Of a stretch of DNA of 64,000 nucleotides, positions 34,607 to 44,200 are shown one piece after another (position 1 is the first letter of the stretch; every line of letters starts with the position of its first letter). The notes under the pieces are model-generated. The model was not told the origin of the DNA, did not search any database, and worked only from the letters and a program-made list of their open reading frames with translations. This DNA comes from Butyricicoccus sp. OM04-18BH (GTDB taxonomy: Bacteria > Bacillota > Clostridia > Oscillospirales > Butyricicoccaceae): positions 423,985 to 487,984 of the forward strand of contig NZ_QULN01000001.1 of the NCBI RefSeq assembly GCF_003481705.1, written 5' to 3'. The position numbers were made by a program, and so were the translations under genes.

Positions 34607-34879
34607 TTACTCTGCGGTGTACGGCAGAAGAGCGATGTGACGTGCACGCTTGATTGCCTCAGTCAGCTGACGCTGATGAGCAGCGCAGGTACCGGTCATG
34701 CGGCGGGGCAGGATCTTGCCGCGCTCGGACATGTACTTCTTCAGCTTGCCGGCATCCTTAAAGTCAACGTGTGCAACCTTATCTACGCAGAAAGCGCAAA
34801 CCTTGCGACGGCGACGGCCGCGCTGCGGACGCTCTGCACGCTCCGGACGGGGAGTAAATTCCTTCTTGGTTTCTTCCAT
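34607..34879 (-). CDS. rpsR: 30S ribosomal protein S18
   Basis: A 90-aa S18 with [34 protein letters not shown] and [11 protein letters not shown]. The cysteine-containing N-terminal form is kept. ATG 34879 is chosen over GTG 34885 because GGAGG then has normal spacing. Last gene of rpsF-ssb-rpsR. Confidence 0.97.
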   Translation of the reverse strand: MEETKKEFTPRPERAERPQRGRRRRKVCAFCVDKVAHVDFKDAGKLKKYMSERGKILPRRMTGTCAAHQRQLTEAIKRARHIALLPYTAE

Positions 34880-34900
34880 TGTCACGTAACCTCCTTCAGA

Positions 34901-35395
34901 TTAGAATGGGACATCGCCGTCATCGTCAGCGAGCTCCTGAAAATCCGAATCTCCCGCCGGGAGATCGAACGCCGGAGCAACCTGCGACGCGGCAGGCTCG
35001 GGCCGCATCTGCGAACCATTATCATAGCCGCCGGTAAAACCGCCCTGACCGCCTGCGTTGTAGGCGTCGCGGGACTTCTTGGTCTCACCGAAGGAAACCT
35101 CATCGCAGTTGACTTCAATCGCGGTGCGGTTGTTGCCGTTCTGATCCTGCCAGCGGCGGGACTGGATACGGCCGACTACGATCGCCATGGAACCCTTGGT
35201 GAACCACTGTGCAACGAACTCTGCCTGACGGCCCCATGCGACGCAGTCGATGAAGTCGGTCTGGCGTTCGCCGTTCTGATCCTTGCGACCGCGATCGATC
35301 GCGAGAGAGAACGAGCACACAGCCATGTTGGACTGGGTATGACGAAGTTCGGGATCACGGGTCAAACGACCCATCAGAATAGCCTTATTGAGCAT
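34901..35395 (-). CDS. ssb: Single-stranded DNA-binding protein
   Basis: A 164-aa SSB. The OB fold (MLNKAILMGRLTRDPELRHT, FIDCVAWGRQAEFVAQWFTKG) is followed by a flexible Gly/Gln/Asn-containing linker and the acidic tip ending DDDGDVPF that recruits partner proteins. It sits between rpsF and rpsR, the common Firmicute order. Confidence 0.97.
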   Translation of the reverse strand: MLNKAILMGRLTRDPELRHTQSNMAVCSFSLAIDRGRKDQNGERQTDFIDCVAWGRQAEFVAQWFTKGSMAIVVGRIQSRRWQDQNGNNRTAIEVNCDEVSFGETKKSRDAYNAGGQGGFTGGYDNGSQMRPEPAASQVAPAFDLPAGDSDFQELADDDGDVPF

Positions 35396-35410
35396 TTTCA
35401 GTTCACCGCC

Positions 35411-35707
35411 TTAGTCGTCCAGGCTGACGATGATAGAACGCATAACGCCGTCCGTGATCTTGTAGATACGGTCCAGCTCAGCCGGGAACTCGGGCTTGGA
35501 CTCAAAACGGATCAGAGTGTAAACACCCTCCGTCTGATCCTCGATCGGGTACGCCAGGCGACGCTTGCCCCAATCCTCGACCTCTACGTTCGTGCCGTTT
35601 GCCTCGACGAGAGACTTGAACTTGTCCACAACAGCGGTAGCTGCTGCCTCTTCCAGAGACGGGTTGACAATGAAGATCGTCTCGTACTTGCCAGAAATCT
35701 TTGCCAT
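35411..35707 (-). CDS. rpsF: 30S ribosomal protein S6
   Basis: A 98-aa S6 (KISGKYETIFIVNPSLEE, GKRRLAYPIEDQTEGVYTLI, ITDGVMRSIIV). The start at 35707 follows AAGGAGGTGCTAAGAAT; the upstream extension to 35743 includes the ribosome-binding site and is rejected. First gene of the operon, 15 bp before ssb. Confidence 0.97.
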   Translation of the reverse strand: MAKISGKYETIFIVNPSLEEAAATAVVDKFKSLVEANGTNVEVEDWGKRRLAYPIEDQTEGVYTLIRFESKPEFPAELDRIYKITDGVMRSIIVSLDD

Positions 35708-35771
35708 ATTCTTAGCACCTCCTTTTGGACTTTTGGCCCACACCCTTTGATGTGAGCAAGGATACTATACC

Positions 35772-35799
35772 ATTATAACCAACCGTGGCGAAAAGTCAA
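35772..35799 (-). promoter_or_regulatory. rpsF operon promoter
   Basis: On the minus strand TTGACT (35794-35799) and TATAAT (35772-35777) with a 16-bp spacer, about 65 bp upstream of rpsF. Confidence 0.8.
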
Positions 35800-35819
35800 G
35801 AGAAATTTTCAAAAAAATC

Positions 35820-35848
35820 TTGACGAATTTTCAAAACCATGCTATACT
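35820..35848 (+). promoter_or_regulatory. tRNA-Thr promoter
   Basis: TTGACG (35820-35825), 17-bp spacer, TATACT (35843-35848), 44 bp upstream of the tRNA; divergent from the rpsF promoter. Confidence 0.85.
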
Positions 35849-35891
35849 GAAAAAGCTGTGAACGAGAAGGCCACTTCTCACTATATAGCAT

Positions 35892-35967
35892 GCTTGTGTG
35901 GCTCAGTTGGTAGAGCAGCGCATTCGTAATGCGCAGGTCGCCGGTTCGAGTCCGGCCACAAGCTCCA
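35892..35967 (+). tRNA. tRNA-Thr (anticodon CGT)
   Basis: A 76-nt cloverleaf: acceptor GCTTGTG/CACAAGC, D arm GCTCAGTTGGTAGAGC, anticodon stem GCGCA/TGCGC with loop TTCGTAA (anticodon CGT, reads ACG), T arm GCCGG-TTCGAGT-CCGGC, discriminator T and encoded CCA. Confidence 0.97.
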
Positions 35968-35968
35968 G

Positions 35969-35994
35969 AGTCCTTCCGAAATTTCGGAGGGACT
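35969..35994 (+). terminator. tRNA-Thr terminator
   Basis: A long stem AGTCCTTCCGAAA/TTTCGGAGGGACT is followed by TTTTGCTTTTTT directly after the tRNA. Confidence 0.88.
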
Positions 35995-36070
35995 TTTGCT
36001 TTTTTATTCCCGATTTTCCGCTCTTGCAGGGAAAAAGGGGACAGAACCGCATGTCTGTCCCCTGCTCCCG

Positions 36071-36568
36071 CTACTTTGCTGCCAACGCGGCCGCGGCTGT
36101 GTCGAACGCCGGCGACGCTTCCTCTTTTCCGGCAAAGGTGCGCCACAGCCTGTCCACGCGCGCCAGACCGCCGCCGAGCGCGGTATAGAACACGAGCTGC
36201 TCCATGCCCACCCGCGCGTTGGTCAGCCGCAGATGCACCATGCACTGCCCGGCGCTGAGCGCGATCGGGTGCGTAAAGCGCAGCTCGTCAAAGCCGCGTA
36301 TATAGGCCCAGCGGAACAGCTCGCCCTCCGCCAGCTCGTGCACCGTGCCGTGCTCCCCGAGCCGCACCGCCGTGCTGCTCAGCACCACGCCTGCTCCCAT
36401 GCTCGTCAGGCTGTCGCGCTCCCGCTCGGGCGCGTCGCCGGTATCGAGGACGCAGAGCGCCGCTTCGCCGCCCTGCCGCAGGCGGACACAGCGCCGCGCG
36501 ACCCGGACGGCCGTCTTTTCCGCGTTTTTCCCGCTGTTTTCACCCGTTCTGTGCCGTTTCTCTGTCAA
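36071..36568 (-). CDS. Uncharacterised protein, start uncertain
   Basis: A 165-aa frame that I do not recognise. It would start at TTG 36568 without a well-spaced ribosome-binding site, so the true start may lie further in. The first 25 residues are strongly basic; the rest alternates short strands and helices (VVLSSTAVRLGEHGTVHEL, FDELRFTHPIALSAGQCMVH, VGMEQLVFYTALGGG), suggesting a folded soluble domain. It lies alone between tRNA-Thr and the anti-sigma terminator. A longer overlapping frame on the plus strand looks like a shadow. Confidence 0.5.
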   Translation of the reverse strand: MTEKRHRTGENSGKNAEKTAVRVARRCVRLRQGGEAALCVLDTGDAPERERDSLTSMGAGVVLSSTAVRLGEHGTVHELAEGELFRWAYIRGFDELRFTHPIALSAGQCMVHLRLTNARVGMEQLVFYTALGGGLARVDRLWRTFAGKEEASPAFDTAAAALAAK

Positions 36569-36740
36569 TGTATTCGTAACCGGTTCCTCCGTTTGTCTTG
36601 GTTTGCCGCAGGCGGTTCCCCTTCCCCGCGGATGCCTATTGTATCACGGCTGCACCGCGAGCCGTGCCGAAGGCGGCAGAGAGGAAATACATCCTTGTGA
36701 CGAAAAGATTTCCCGGCGGTTTTTGTTCCGCAAAACACAG

Positions 36741-36787
36741 AAAAAGTGCTCCCATACGGTTTTTTACGCCGCATGGGAGCACTTTTT
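36741..36787. terminator. Terminator of the sigma/anti-sigma operon
   Basis: A perfect 15-bp stem (AAAAAGTGCTCCCAT 36741-36755 with 36773-36787) overlaps the anti-sigma stop codon and ends in T5 on the minus strand. Confidence 0.92.
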
Positions 36788-37550
36788 ATTCTACAAGACC
36801 GGAGGCCAGCTCCAGCATGGTCTGCGCGTCCAGACCGGTATCAAAGCCGTACAGAGAATAGCTCATGCCGTCCTTCTGCCAGCTTACCGACTGGAACTGC
36901 CTGTCCTCGACCTCGTCCGAGCCCTCGCTGATGGTCAGCTCGCCGCGGCGCTCCAGTTTCTTTTCCTCGTCGCTCGGCTCGTAGTCGGGCGGAACGAAGC
37001 GGAAATGCGAGTCCCGGAAGGAAAGCGTCACGCCGTTTACCTCCTGCACCTCGTCCGGCTCCGGGTCGCTGTTCTCTTCCTCGGAGAACACGGTATAGGT
37101 CTTGTGCGCGTTGAAATTCAGCGTTACGCCGTCCTTTTCGTACTCCGCATTCACCTCATCGACCTGCTCGGACTTGCCCGCCGCGCTCTTCGCCGTGGCG
37201 GCCACGTCATAGCCGTGCGAAAACGTGAAGTCGCCGATCGTCTCGGGCAGCGTGAGCGCCGCGCCGGCATCCTCCATGTGCTGCTGCGTCTGCTCCATGC
37301 TCAGGCGCTGGTCAGACCACGAATGGCTCGTGATGCTGCCGAATGCACCGGCGGCGAACGCGCCGGTCACGGTGATGGCGGCGACGGCCGCAAGCGCGAT
37401 CAGACGGCGGCCCCAGCGGCGGCGCGGCCTGCTGCTCCCGTTCTTCAGCGCGAAGTCCACACGGGTCTTGAGCTTGTCGGGCGCGTGCAGCTCATCTGCG
37501 CACCGGTGCAGCATATTCTTCATTTCCTTGTCAAAAACGGTCTCATTCAT
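36786..37550 (-). CDS. Membrane anti-sigma factor-like protein
   Basis: A 254-aa single-pass protein: cytosolic N-terminus (MNETVFDKEMKNMLHRCADE, about 1-45), one membrane segment (LIALAAVAAITVTGAFAAGAF, about 50-70) and an extracellular acidic domain of about 180 residues. This topology and its 8-bp overlap with the ECF sigma gene identify it as the probable anti-sigma factor; the outer part resembles DUF4367/DUF4179-type sensor regions. No zinc-binding HxxxCxxC motif is seen in the N-terminus. Confidence 0.8.
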   Translation of the reverse strand: MNETVFDKEMKNMLHRCADELHAPDKLKTRVDFALKNGSSRPRRRWGRRLIALAAVAAITVTGAFAAGAFGSITSHSWSDQRLSMEQTQQHMEDAGAALTLPETIGDFTFSHGYDVAATAKSAAGKSEQVDEVNAEYEKDGVTLNFNAHKTYTVFSEEENSDPEPDEVQEVNGVTLSFRDSHFRFVPPDYEPSDEEKKLERRGELTISEGSDEVEDRQFQSVSWQKDGMSYSLYGFDTGLDAQTMLELASGLVE

Positions 37551-38100
37551 GTGATACAGCCTCCCTCGGCTCTGTCTCTCCTGCGGTCAGCGCCTGCCGC
37601 AGATGACGGCGGGCGGAAAACAGGCGGCTCTTGACCGTGCCTTCGGTCACGCCGGTCGCCTGTGCGATCTCTTTTACGGAGCGGTCGTCAAAGTAGTAGA
37701 GCACGACCGCCACGCGGCGTTTTTCGTCGAGCGTATCGAGGGCGGCGTACAGTCTGCGCTGCTCGTCGGTCCGGAGCACGGCAGAAAGCGCGCTTTCTCC
37801 GGTTTCCCCCTCGAAAAACTCGCTGACGGGCGTTTCACGCTTCGCCTTGCGGCAGTATTTCCACGCCGCACGGCTGAGCGTGCGGAGCAGCCACGGCCGG
37901 AATTTCGCGCCGTCGCGCAGCGAACCGATCGACTGCGCACAGGCGACAAACGCCTCCTGCGCGAGATCCTCGCCGTCCGTCCGGCTGCCGGTGATGAGGC
38001 AGGCGAGCCGGTATGCGTCGTCCTTGTAGCGCTCGTAAAGCGTGTCGAACGCCTGCATATCGCCCTGCTGCATCCGCCGGACGAGTTCACAATCTGTCAT
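37543..38100 (-). CDS. ECF-type RNA polymerase sigma factor
   Basis: A 185-aa sigma-70 family member of ECF size. Region 2 (FDTLYERYKDDAYRLACLIT, DGEDLAQEAFVACAQS) and region 4 (LDTLDEKRRVAVVLYYFDDR, SVKEIAQATGVTEGTVKSRL) are clear. ATG follows GAAAGGACAGGATAGA. It overlaps its anti-sigma gene by 8 bp. Confidence 0.93.
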   Translation of the reverse strand: MTDCELVRRMQQGDMQAFDTLYERYKDDAYRLACLITGSRTDGEDLAQEAFVACAQSIGSLRDGAKFRPWLLRTLSRAAWKYCRKAKRETPVSEFFEGETGESALSAVLRTDEQRRLYAALDTLDEKRRVAVVLYYFDDRSVKEIAQATGVTEGTVKSRLFSARRHLRQALTAGETEPREAVSHE

Positions 38101-38190
38101 TCTATCCTGTCCTTTCCTGGCAGGCGCGCCCCCTGCCCTCGATGCATCTGTATATAAGAGCCGCGAGGAGGATTTCGGTTCAAAAAAAAA

Positions 38191-38224
38191 TTTCCCGGCT
38201 CCGTTTTTTTCGAGAACCGGGAAA
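38191..38224 (-). terminator. Terminator of the WG-repeat/SLH gene
   Basis: TTTCCCGG (38191-38198) pairs with CCGGGAAA (38217-38224), followed on the minus strand by nine T residues. Confidence 0.88.
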
Positions 38225-38232
38225 GAGTCAGC

Positions 38233-40491
38233 TTAAAATTCCGCCGTCACCATCAGCTTGGCGAAGGCCGCGCGGGTAATGGTCTGCTGCGGACGGATCG
38301 TGCCGTCGTCATAGCCGGAGATCAGACCGCGCTCCATGCACAGCGCGACTGCCGCGCGCCGGGAGGCCGGGATGGCCGCGGCGTCTTTGACGTTTTTCAG
38401 CGCTGCTGCCGTTTGCTGTTCTCCGGGGAACGCCGCGCCGCCGCGCACGAGCACGTTCGCAAACACCTGCATCGTGTCCGCGCGGGTCATCGCCGTCTCA
38501 GGGTCGCGCGTCGGGTCAAGACCGTCCAGCAGACCGGCGTTCTCTGCGGACGATACCGCACCGGCGTACCAGACCGTGCTGTTCGAGGCGGTGCTCAGGC
38601 CCTCGCGCCGCGCGAGCGTCATGCACACCTCGGCCTCCGTGACCGTGTCCTCCGGGCGGAACGCGCCCGAAGCGCCGTTCATCAGGCCGTCAGCCGCCGC
38701 CTGCTCGATATAGCTGGATGCCCAGTAGTTCGCTGGAACATCGGAAAACGTCGTTTTCGCCGCCGCGAGCGGACGGGTGTACGGCGTCTGGAGCGCCGCA
38801 TAGCACGCGCTCTTATGGTCGACCGCAGCGCCGAGCGCCTCGTAGGTCAGCAGATAGCTCTCCGTGTAGGCGCGGCGCGTCTCGCTCTCGTACTCATTAT
38901 AGTAATAGGTGATCCCCTTCGTGCTGATGCGCGGAAAACTGTACAGATACAGCTCATGCTCCGCCGGGAGCAGCTTTTTCACGGTATCGATGTAGTCGCC
39001 CGTCAGCAGATCGGTCAGGCGGTACTGCCTGCCGGTATTGAGGTCAAAGGCAAGGCTGTTGTTCCAGACCGACGAGCCTGCGCCGCGTCCGCTGACGCAG
39101 TTCGCCCACACGACGAGCACGCTGCCCTCGACGGACGCGCCGTAGGTACCCTCGAGCGCCTCGTATTCCGCCGTGACCGAAGGACCCTTGAGGAAGAACG
39201 AGCGGATGTCATCGTTGATGCTCTTCTGCACCTTTGCGTCCGCAAGGCCGCTGATCTCCGGGAAATCGACGTTCCAGCCGTGCTCGGCGCCGTCCGACTG
39301 ATATCCCATGAACTTCTCGTAGTGCACGGTTTTGGCCGTGATGCCGCTGCCGAGGTCGAACGAGGCCGCCTGCGCCAGCAGCGTCCTGCCGGTCGAAAGA
39401 TTGATGTATTTCGTAGTCTCATCCTGCGTCACGCGCACGACGTTTTCGCTCAGGAGCGTGGGATTTTCCGCGTTCTTCAGGCTTGCAAAATAGCCGCCAT
39501 TCTTTTTGAAGAAGATCAGGCTGCCGTCCGCCATGCCGTGCCACGAAAGACCGTAGCGCAGCTCGTTGAACCCGCCGACATAGCTCATCGTGCGGTAGGC
39601 GATGTTGCCGTTCGCGTCCACCGCAGAGGCCGAACCGTCCTCGCTCCGCGCGGCATACAGGCCGTCTCCCATGTAGCTGAGGTAGTAATACGCCGGCGCA
39701 GTCAGCAGCTTTCCGTTCGTGCCGATCAGGCCCCAGCGGTTGATCTGGCGCACCATCGCCGCGCCGTCACGGAACTCGGAGATCGTCTTATAGAGAAAAT
39801 CCGTGAGATATTCGCCCTTCGAGATCGAGTACAGCGCACTGTTCGTGCCGTTGGTCATGACGACCGTATCGCCGCCGTAGACCGTGTAATATACCGGGTC
39901 CGCACCTGCGTCGAGCGTCGCTTTTGTCGCGCCGGTGGTGTCGATGACGAGATAGGCGCCGTTCAGGCCGCGCACGAGCGCGAGACCGTCCGAGAACGCG
40001 CCCGCAGCGGCATATTCCGCCGCGAAGGCCGCCGTGCCGTCCTCCTTCACAAAGGAATACCGGCCGGTCTGCGCATTTCTGCACAGCAGCAGCCCGTTCT
40101 CAAAAAAGCCCTCAGCGCCCGGATAGGAACCGAGCTTCGTGCCGGAGAGCGTGTAGTAGACGCTGTGATCGGCGTAGCGGTAGGCGATCATGCTGTCCGA
40201 GAAATCGACCGAGACCGGAGACTCGGTGTAGTCGACGATCAGCTTTCCCTCGCGGTCAATGACTGCGGTCTGCCATTTTTCGTCCTCGACCGCCGCAAGG
40301 CCGCAGGGCGCGAATTCTCCTGCGCTGGCGTAGGCGAAGGGCAGCACGGCACGCCCTTCCTCGTCGAGATAACCCGAACGGGTCACGCCGTCGATGTCCG
40401 TGCGGCTCGCCGGGAAGATGTTTCCCACAGCTCCGGCCGCCGTCATCACGGTGAACACCGCAAAAACGGTGCACAAAAGTTTTTTCATCAT
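38233..40491 (-). CDS. WG-repeat, DUF3298-like and SLH-domain surface protein
   Basis: A 752-aa exported protein. After the signal peptide (MMKKLLCTVFAVFTVMTAAG) come about eight WG-type repeats (residues 30-370; examples GYLDEEGRAVLPFAYASAGE and GLIGTNGKLLTAPAYYYLS). Residues about 380-560 resemble the DUF3298/DUF4163 fold (KVQKSINDDIRSFFLKGPS and SLAFDLNTGRQYRLTDLLTG). The last 180 residues hold three SLH units (FSDVPANYWASSYIEQAA, RREGLSTASNSTVWYAGAV and ITRAAFAKLM), which attach it to the wall. The upstream gap contains an inverted GTGTAAC repeat (40622-40663). Confidence 0.88.
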   Translation of the reverse strand: MMKKLLCTVFAVFTVMTAAGAVGNIFPASRTDIDGVTRSGYLDEEGRAVLPFAYASAGEFAPCGLAAVEDEKWQTAVIDREGKLIVDYTESPVSVDFSDSMIAYRYADHSVYYTLSGTKLGSYPGAEGFFENGLLLCRNAQTGRYSFVKEDGTAAFAAEYAAAGAFSDGLALVRGLNGAYLVIDTTGATKATLDAGADPVYYTVYGGDTVVMTNGTNSALYSISKGEYLTDFLYKTISEFRDGAAMVRQINRWGLIGTNGKLLTAPAYYYLSYMGDGLYAARSEDGSASAVDANGNIAYRTMSYVGGFNELRYGLSWHGMADGSLIFFKKNGGYFASLKNAENPTLLSENVVRVTQDETTKYINLSTGRTLLAQAASFDLGSGITAKTVHYEKFMGYQSDGAEHGWNVDFPEISGLADAKVQKSINDDIRSFFLKGPSVTAEYEALEGTYGASVEGSVLVVWANCVSGRGAGSSVWNNSLAFDLNTGRQYRLTDLLTGDYIDTVKKLLPAEHELYLYSFPRISTKGITYYYNEYESETRRAYTESYLLTYEALGAAVDHKSACYAALQTPYTRPLAAAKTTFSDVPANYWASSYIEQAAADGLMNGASGAFRPEDTVTEAEVCMTLARREGLSTASNSTVWYAGAVSSAENAGLLDGLDPTRDPETAMTRADTMQVFANVLVRGGAAFPGEQQTAAALKNVKDAAAIPASRRAAVALCMERGLISGYDDGTIRPQQTITRAAFAKLMVTAEF

Positions 40492-40621
40492 AGCAGTTTT
40501 CCATCCTTGGAGCAGTATTATTCACAGCGCCGCGCGGCGCTGCTCACGTATCAGACCGGGGACATATATCCCCAGTTAAAATTATACCCTCCTGCTCCGC
40601 CGGAGACAAGCGAACCGGGCC

Positions 40622-40663
40622 AAGTGTAACAAACATGACACAAGGTAGAGAAATGTTACACTT
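40622..40663. promoter_or_regulatory. Inverted repeat, possible operator
   Basis: AAGTGTAACA (40622-40631) and TGTTACACTT (40654-40663) are perfect complements 22 bp apart, upstream of the WG/SLH gene. The GTGTAAC core recurs at about 34508-34518 upstream of another SLH gene. No T tract is present, so it is not a terminator. Confidence 0.45.
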
Positions 40664-40691
40664 ATGTTTCATTTCGAAGGAAAAATCATGT

Positions 40692-40722
40692 AAAAAAAGA
40701 CCGGAGTCTTGCGGCTCCGGTC
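40692..40722 (-). terminator. mfd-marR terminator
   Basis: An 8-bp stem (GACCGGAG 40699-40706 with 40715-40722) is followed on the minus strand by seven T residues, 17 bp after the MarR stop. Confidence 0.9.
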
Positions 40723-40738
40723 CCGGTATGCAGTAATG

Positions 40739-41191
40739 TCAATTCTGTGCTGAATCCAACACTGTGTTCAGCGCTTTCTGCAATTTTTCGCTTGTTTCCA
40801 CGAGGGCGAGCCGCTCGTCCGGCTCCATCCGCTCGAAGGCGGCCTGCTCGAAGGCGCAGACGGTTTCGCTGAGCGGCTTTGCATAGGCGCGGCCCTCGTC
40901 CGTCAGCAGGACGTGGCGGCGGCGGTGGTCGTCCTTCGCTACCTCGCGCACCGCGTACCCCCGGCGTTCGAGCGTGCTCACCATGCTCGCGACCGTCTGC
41001 TTGGGCAGGCCGAGCCGCGCACCGATTTCGCTCTGCGTCATGGGCGCTTCGGCGCAGTACAGCGTGTCGAGCAGATACAGCACGTTGGAGGTCACGCCGC
41101 ACCTCGCCGCGATGCGGTCGTAGGCCGCGTTGATGCCTGCCCACGTTTCGTAGTACCGCGACAGCAGACGGTGAATATCGGTGTTTTTCAT
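40739..41191 (-). CDS. MarR-family transcriptional regulator
   Basis: A 150-aa winged-helix regulator: helices, then MTQSEIGARLGLPKQTVASMVSTLERRGYA and the wing KDDHRRRHVLLTDEGRAY, then a dimerisation helix pair. ATG 41191 follows AAAAAGGAGAAAAACATC. It starts 17 bp after the mfd stop codon and ends just before a terminator, so it is probably transcribed with mfd; no obvious target operon is next to it. Confidence 0.92.
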   Translation of the reverse strand: MKNTDIHRLLSRYYETWAGINAAYDRIAARCGVTSNVLYLLDTLYCAEAPMTQSEIGARLGLPKQTVASMVSTLERRGYAVREVAKDDHRRRHVLLTDEGRAYAKPLSETVCAFEQAAFERMEPDERLALVETSEKLQKALNTVLDSAQN

Positions 41192-41208
41192 GATGTTTTT
41201 CTCCTTTT

Positions 41209-44200
41209 TCACGCGCTGTATTTGTCAACCAGAAGCCGCGCCATGTCCATGGCCTTTTCGGTCTTTTCCAGACGGAGCGACAGATAGGGCGACGAGCCTG
41301 CGTTAAGCAGCAGGCGGCCCTTGAACGCGGCGTCGCCGCACAGCGCGGACAGGCGCACGAAATCGGTCTCCGCGAACGTGAGCAGCAGGCGTCCGTCCTG
41401 CTGTTTGATCTCGGCGATGCCCTTTTCGCTCGCCTGCGAACGCAGCAGCGCAATATCGAGCAGCGCCACCGCCTCCTCTGGCGGCTCGCCGAAGCGGTCG
41501 ATCAGCTCGTCGAGCATATCGCTGCGCTGCTCCTCGGTACGGATGAGCGCGATGCGGCGGTAGAGGTCGATGCGCTGACCGGCGTCCGGCACATAATCCG
41601 ACGGCAGGTTTGCCGACAGCAGCAGCTCGGCGGCGCAGTCCACGCGCGGCTTCGGCGTTTCGCCCTTTTCCTCCTGCACGGCCTCCTCGAGCAGCTTGAG
41701 GTACAGGTCGTAGCCGACGCTCATCATGTGGCCGGACTGCTCCGGGCCGAGCACGTTGCCCGCGCCGCGGATCTCGAGGTCGCGCATGGCGATCTTGAAG
41801 CCCGAGCCGAACGCCGCGTACTCGCGAATGGCCGACAGGCGCTTCTGCGCGATCTCGCTCAGTGCCTTGCCGTGGCGGTAGCAGAGGTAGGCGTAGGCGT
41901 GGCGCGAGGAGCGGCCGACGCGGCCGCGGATCTGGTGCAGCTGCGCCAGACCCATGTTGTCCGCGTTCTCGATGATGAGCGTGTTAGCGTTCGGGATGTC
42001 GATGCCGGTCTCGATGATGGTCGTGCAGACCAGAATGTCGATCTCGCCGTCCGCCATTTCATTCATGACCTTTGCGATCTCCTTCTGCCCCATTTTGCCG
42101 TGCACAATGCCGATCCGTGCATCCGGGAGCCGCTGCTGCCACATACCTGCACAGCGCTCGATGGACTCCACGCGGTTGTGCAGATAATAGACCTGACCGC
42201 CGCGCGACAGCTCGCGCCGTATCGCATCGAGCAGCACGCCGTCGTTCTGCTCGAGCACGAAGGTCTGCACCGGATGACGGTTCATCGGCGGCTCCTCGAT
42301 GGAGGACATATCGCGGATGCCGGACAGCGCCATGTTGAGCGTGCGCGGGATGGGCGTTGCCGACAGCGTCAGAACGTCCACGTTTTTGCTGATTTCCTTG
42401 AGTGTCTCCTTGTGACCGACGCCGAAGCGCTGCTCCTCGTCCACGACGAGCAGGCCGAGGTCCTTGAACTTTATCTTTTTGTTGAACAGCTTGTGCGTGC
42501 CGATGACCAGGTCGATCGACCCGGCTTCGAGCTTTTTCAGCAGCTTTGTCTGCTCTGCGCCGGTTTTATAGCGCGTGAGCAGCTCGATCGTGATCGGATG
42601 GCCCTGGAAGCGCTGCATCGCCGTCAGATAATGCTGCCGCGCGAGCACGGTCGTCGGCACGAGGATCGCCGCCTGCTTGCCCGCGAGGATGCACTTCATC
42701 ACGGCGCGCAGCGCGACCTCGGTCTTGCCGAAGCCGACGTCGCCGCACAGCAGGCGGTCCATCGGCCGGTCGGACTGCATATCGTCCTTGATCTCCGCGA
42801 TGCAGCGCAGCTGATCGTCGGTCTCCTCATATGGGAATGCCTCCTCGAACTCGCGCTGCCATGCGTCGTCCGCCGGGAAGGCGAAGCCCTTGACCTTGGC
42901 GCGCGCAGCGTACAGCTTGATGAGGCCGTCGGCCAGCTCCTTTGCCGCCGCCTTGGCGCGCGCCTTGGCCTTTGTCCAGTCCGTGCCGCCGAGCCTGTTC
43001 AGCCGCACGCGCTCGGTGTCACCCGAGCCGATATATTTGGAGATGAGGTCGAGCGACGTCGCCGGGACATAGAGAAAATCCGTTCCGGCGAAGGCGATCT
43101 TGATGAAATCGCGCTCGGAACCGTCCACCGTCATGCGCTCCATGCCGATAAAGCGGCCGATGCCGTGATGCTCGTGCACAACGAGGTCGCCGGGCGACAG
43201 GTCGGTGAACGACTTGACGCGGTCGCGGTTCGAGCGCTTGACCTTGGCCTTTTTGCGGCGTGCGAGCACCTGCCCCTCGGTCATGACCACCAGACCGAGA
43301 TCCGGATATTCAAAGCCGGCGGAGATCGTGCCCTCCATGATGTTGACGCAGCCGCCCTTCGGGAGAAGGTCGCTCAGCTGCACCTTGAGGCCGCTGTCGG
43401 TCAGCGCGTCGAACATATTTTTACAGCGCAGCGTGCTGCCGCAGACGACCGCGACCGCGCGTCCCTGCTCGGTATAGCTGCGGATGTCGGCGGACGCCAT
43501 GTCCAGATTGCCGCCGTAGGCATTCATCTGGTTGGCGACAAAATTTTCGAGATGCTGCGGCGCAAGCTCGGGAATGCTGTTCAAAAAGCTGTCCATGCGG
43601 ACGATCTGCCGCTTTATGCTGCAAATCCCGGCGAAATCCAGCGCGTAGCCGTCCATGCCGCCCGGCATCTCGCCGCGCTCCATGAGCGCCGTTACATCGT
43701 CCGCGATACGGGCATGAAAATCCCGCGCGGCGGCGCGCAGGCGCGGCGTATCCTCGATGAGGATGAGCGTGTTCTCCGGCAGATAGTCGAACGCCGTCGC
43801 CATCTGCGGATAGATGAGCGGCAGATACTTGTCCGCCGCCGGGAGCGTTCCGTTCTCGCGCAGGCGCTCCGCATCGCGTTCCAGATTTTTCTGAAGGTCG
43901 GCGTGCTGCTTTTTGCGGCGGCTCGATGCAAGCGCCGCGACCGCCTTCGCCAGCCCTGCCGCGCCGCCCTTCGCGAGCGACGGCAGCGCCTCCATGCACG
44001 GCAGACAGCGCAGCGTTTCACACTGCTCCAGACGGCGCTGGCTGCCGACGTCGAATGTGGAGATCGAGTCGATCTCATCGTCCCAGAACTCCACGCGGTA
44101 CGGATGCTCGGCCTGCGGCGGAAAAATATCCAGAATGCCGCCGCGCACAGAAAACTGACCCATGCCCTCGACCTGTGAGCAGCGCTCGTAGCCCGCGTCT

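Noticed and set aside
35996..36700. 234-codon plus-strand ORF opposite the 36071-36568 frame
   Set aside because: No ribosome-binding site, starts inside the tRNA-Thr terminator and has an arginine/proline-rich low-complexity translation typical of shadow frames.
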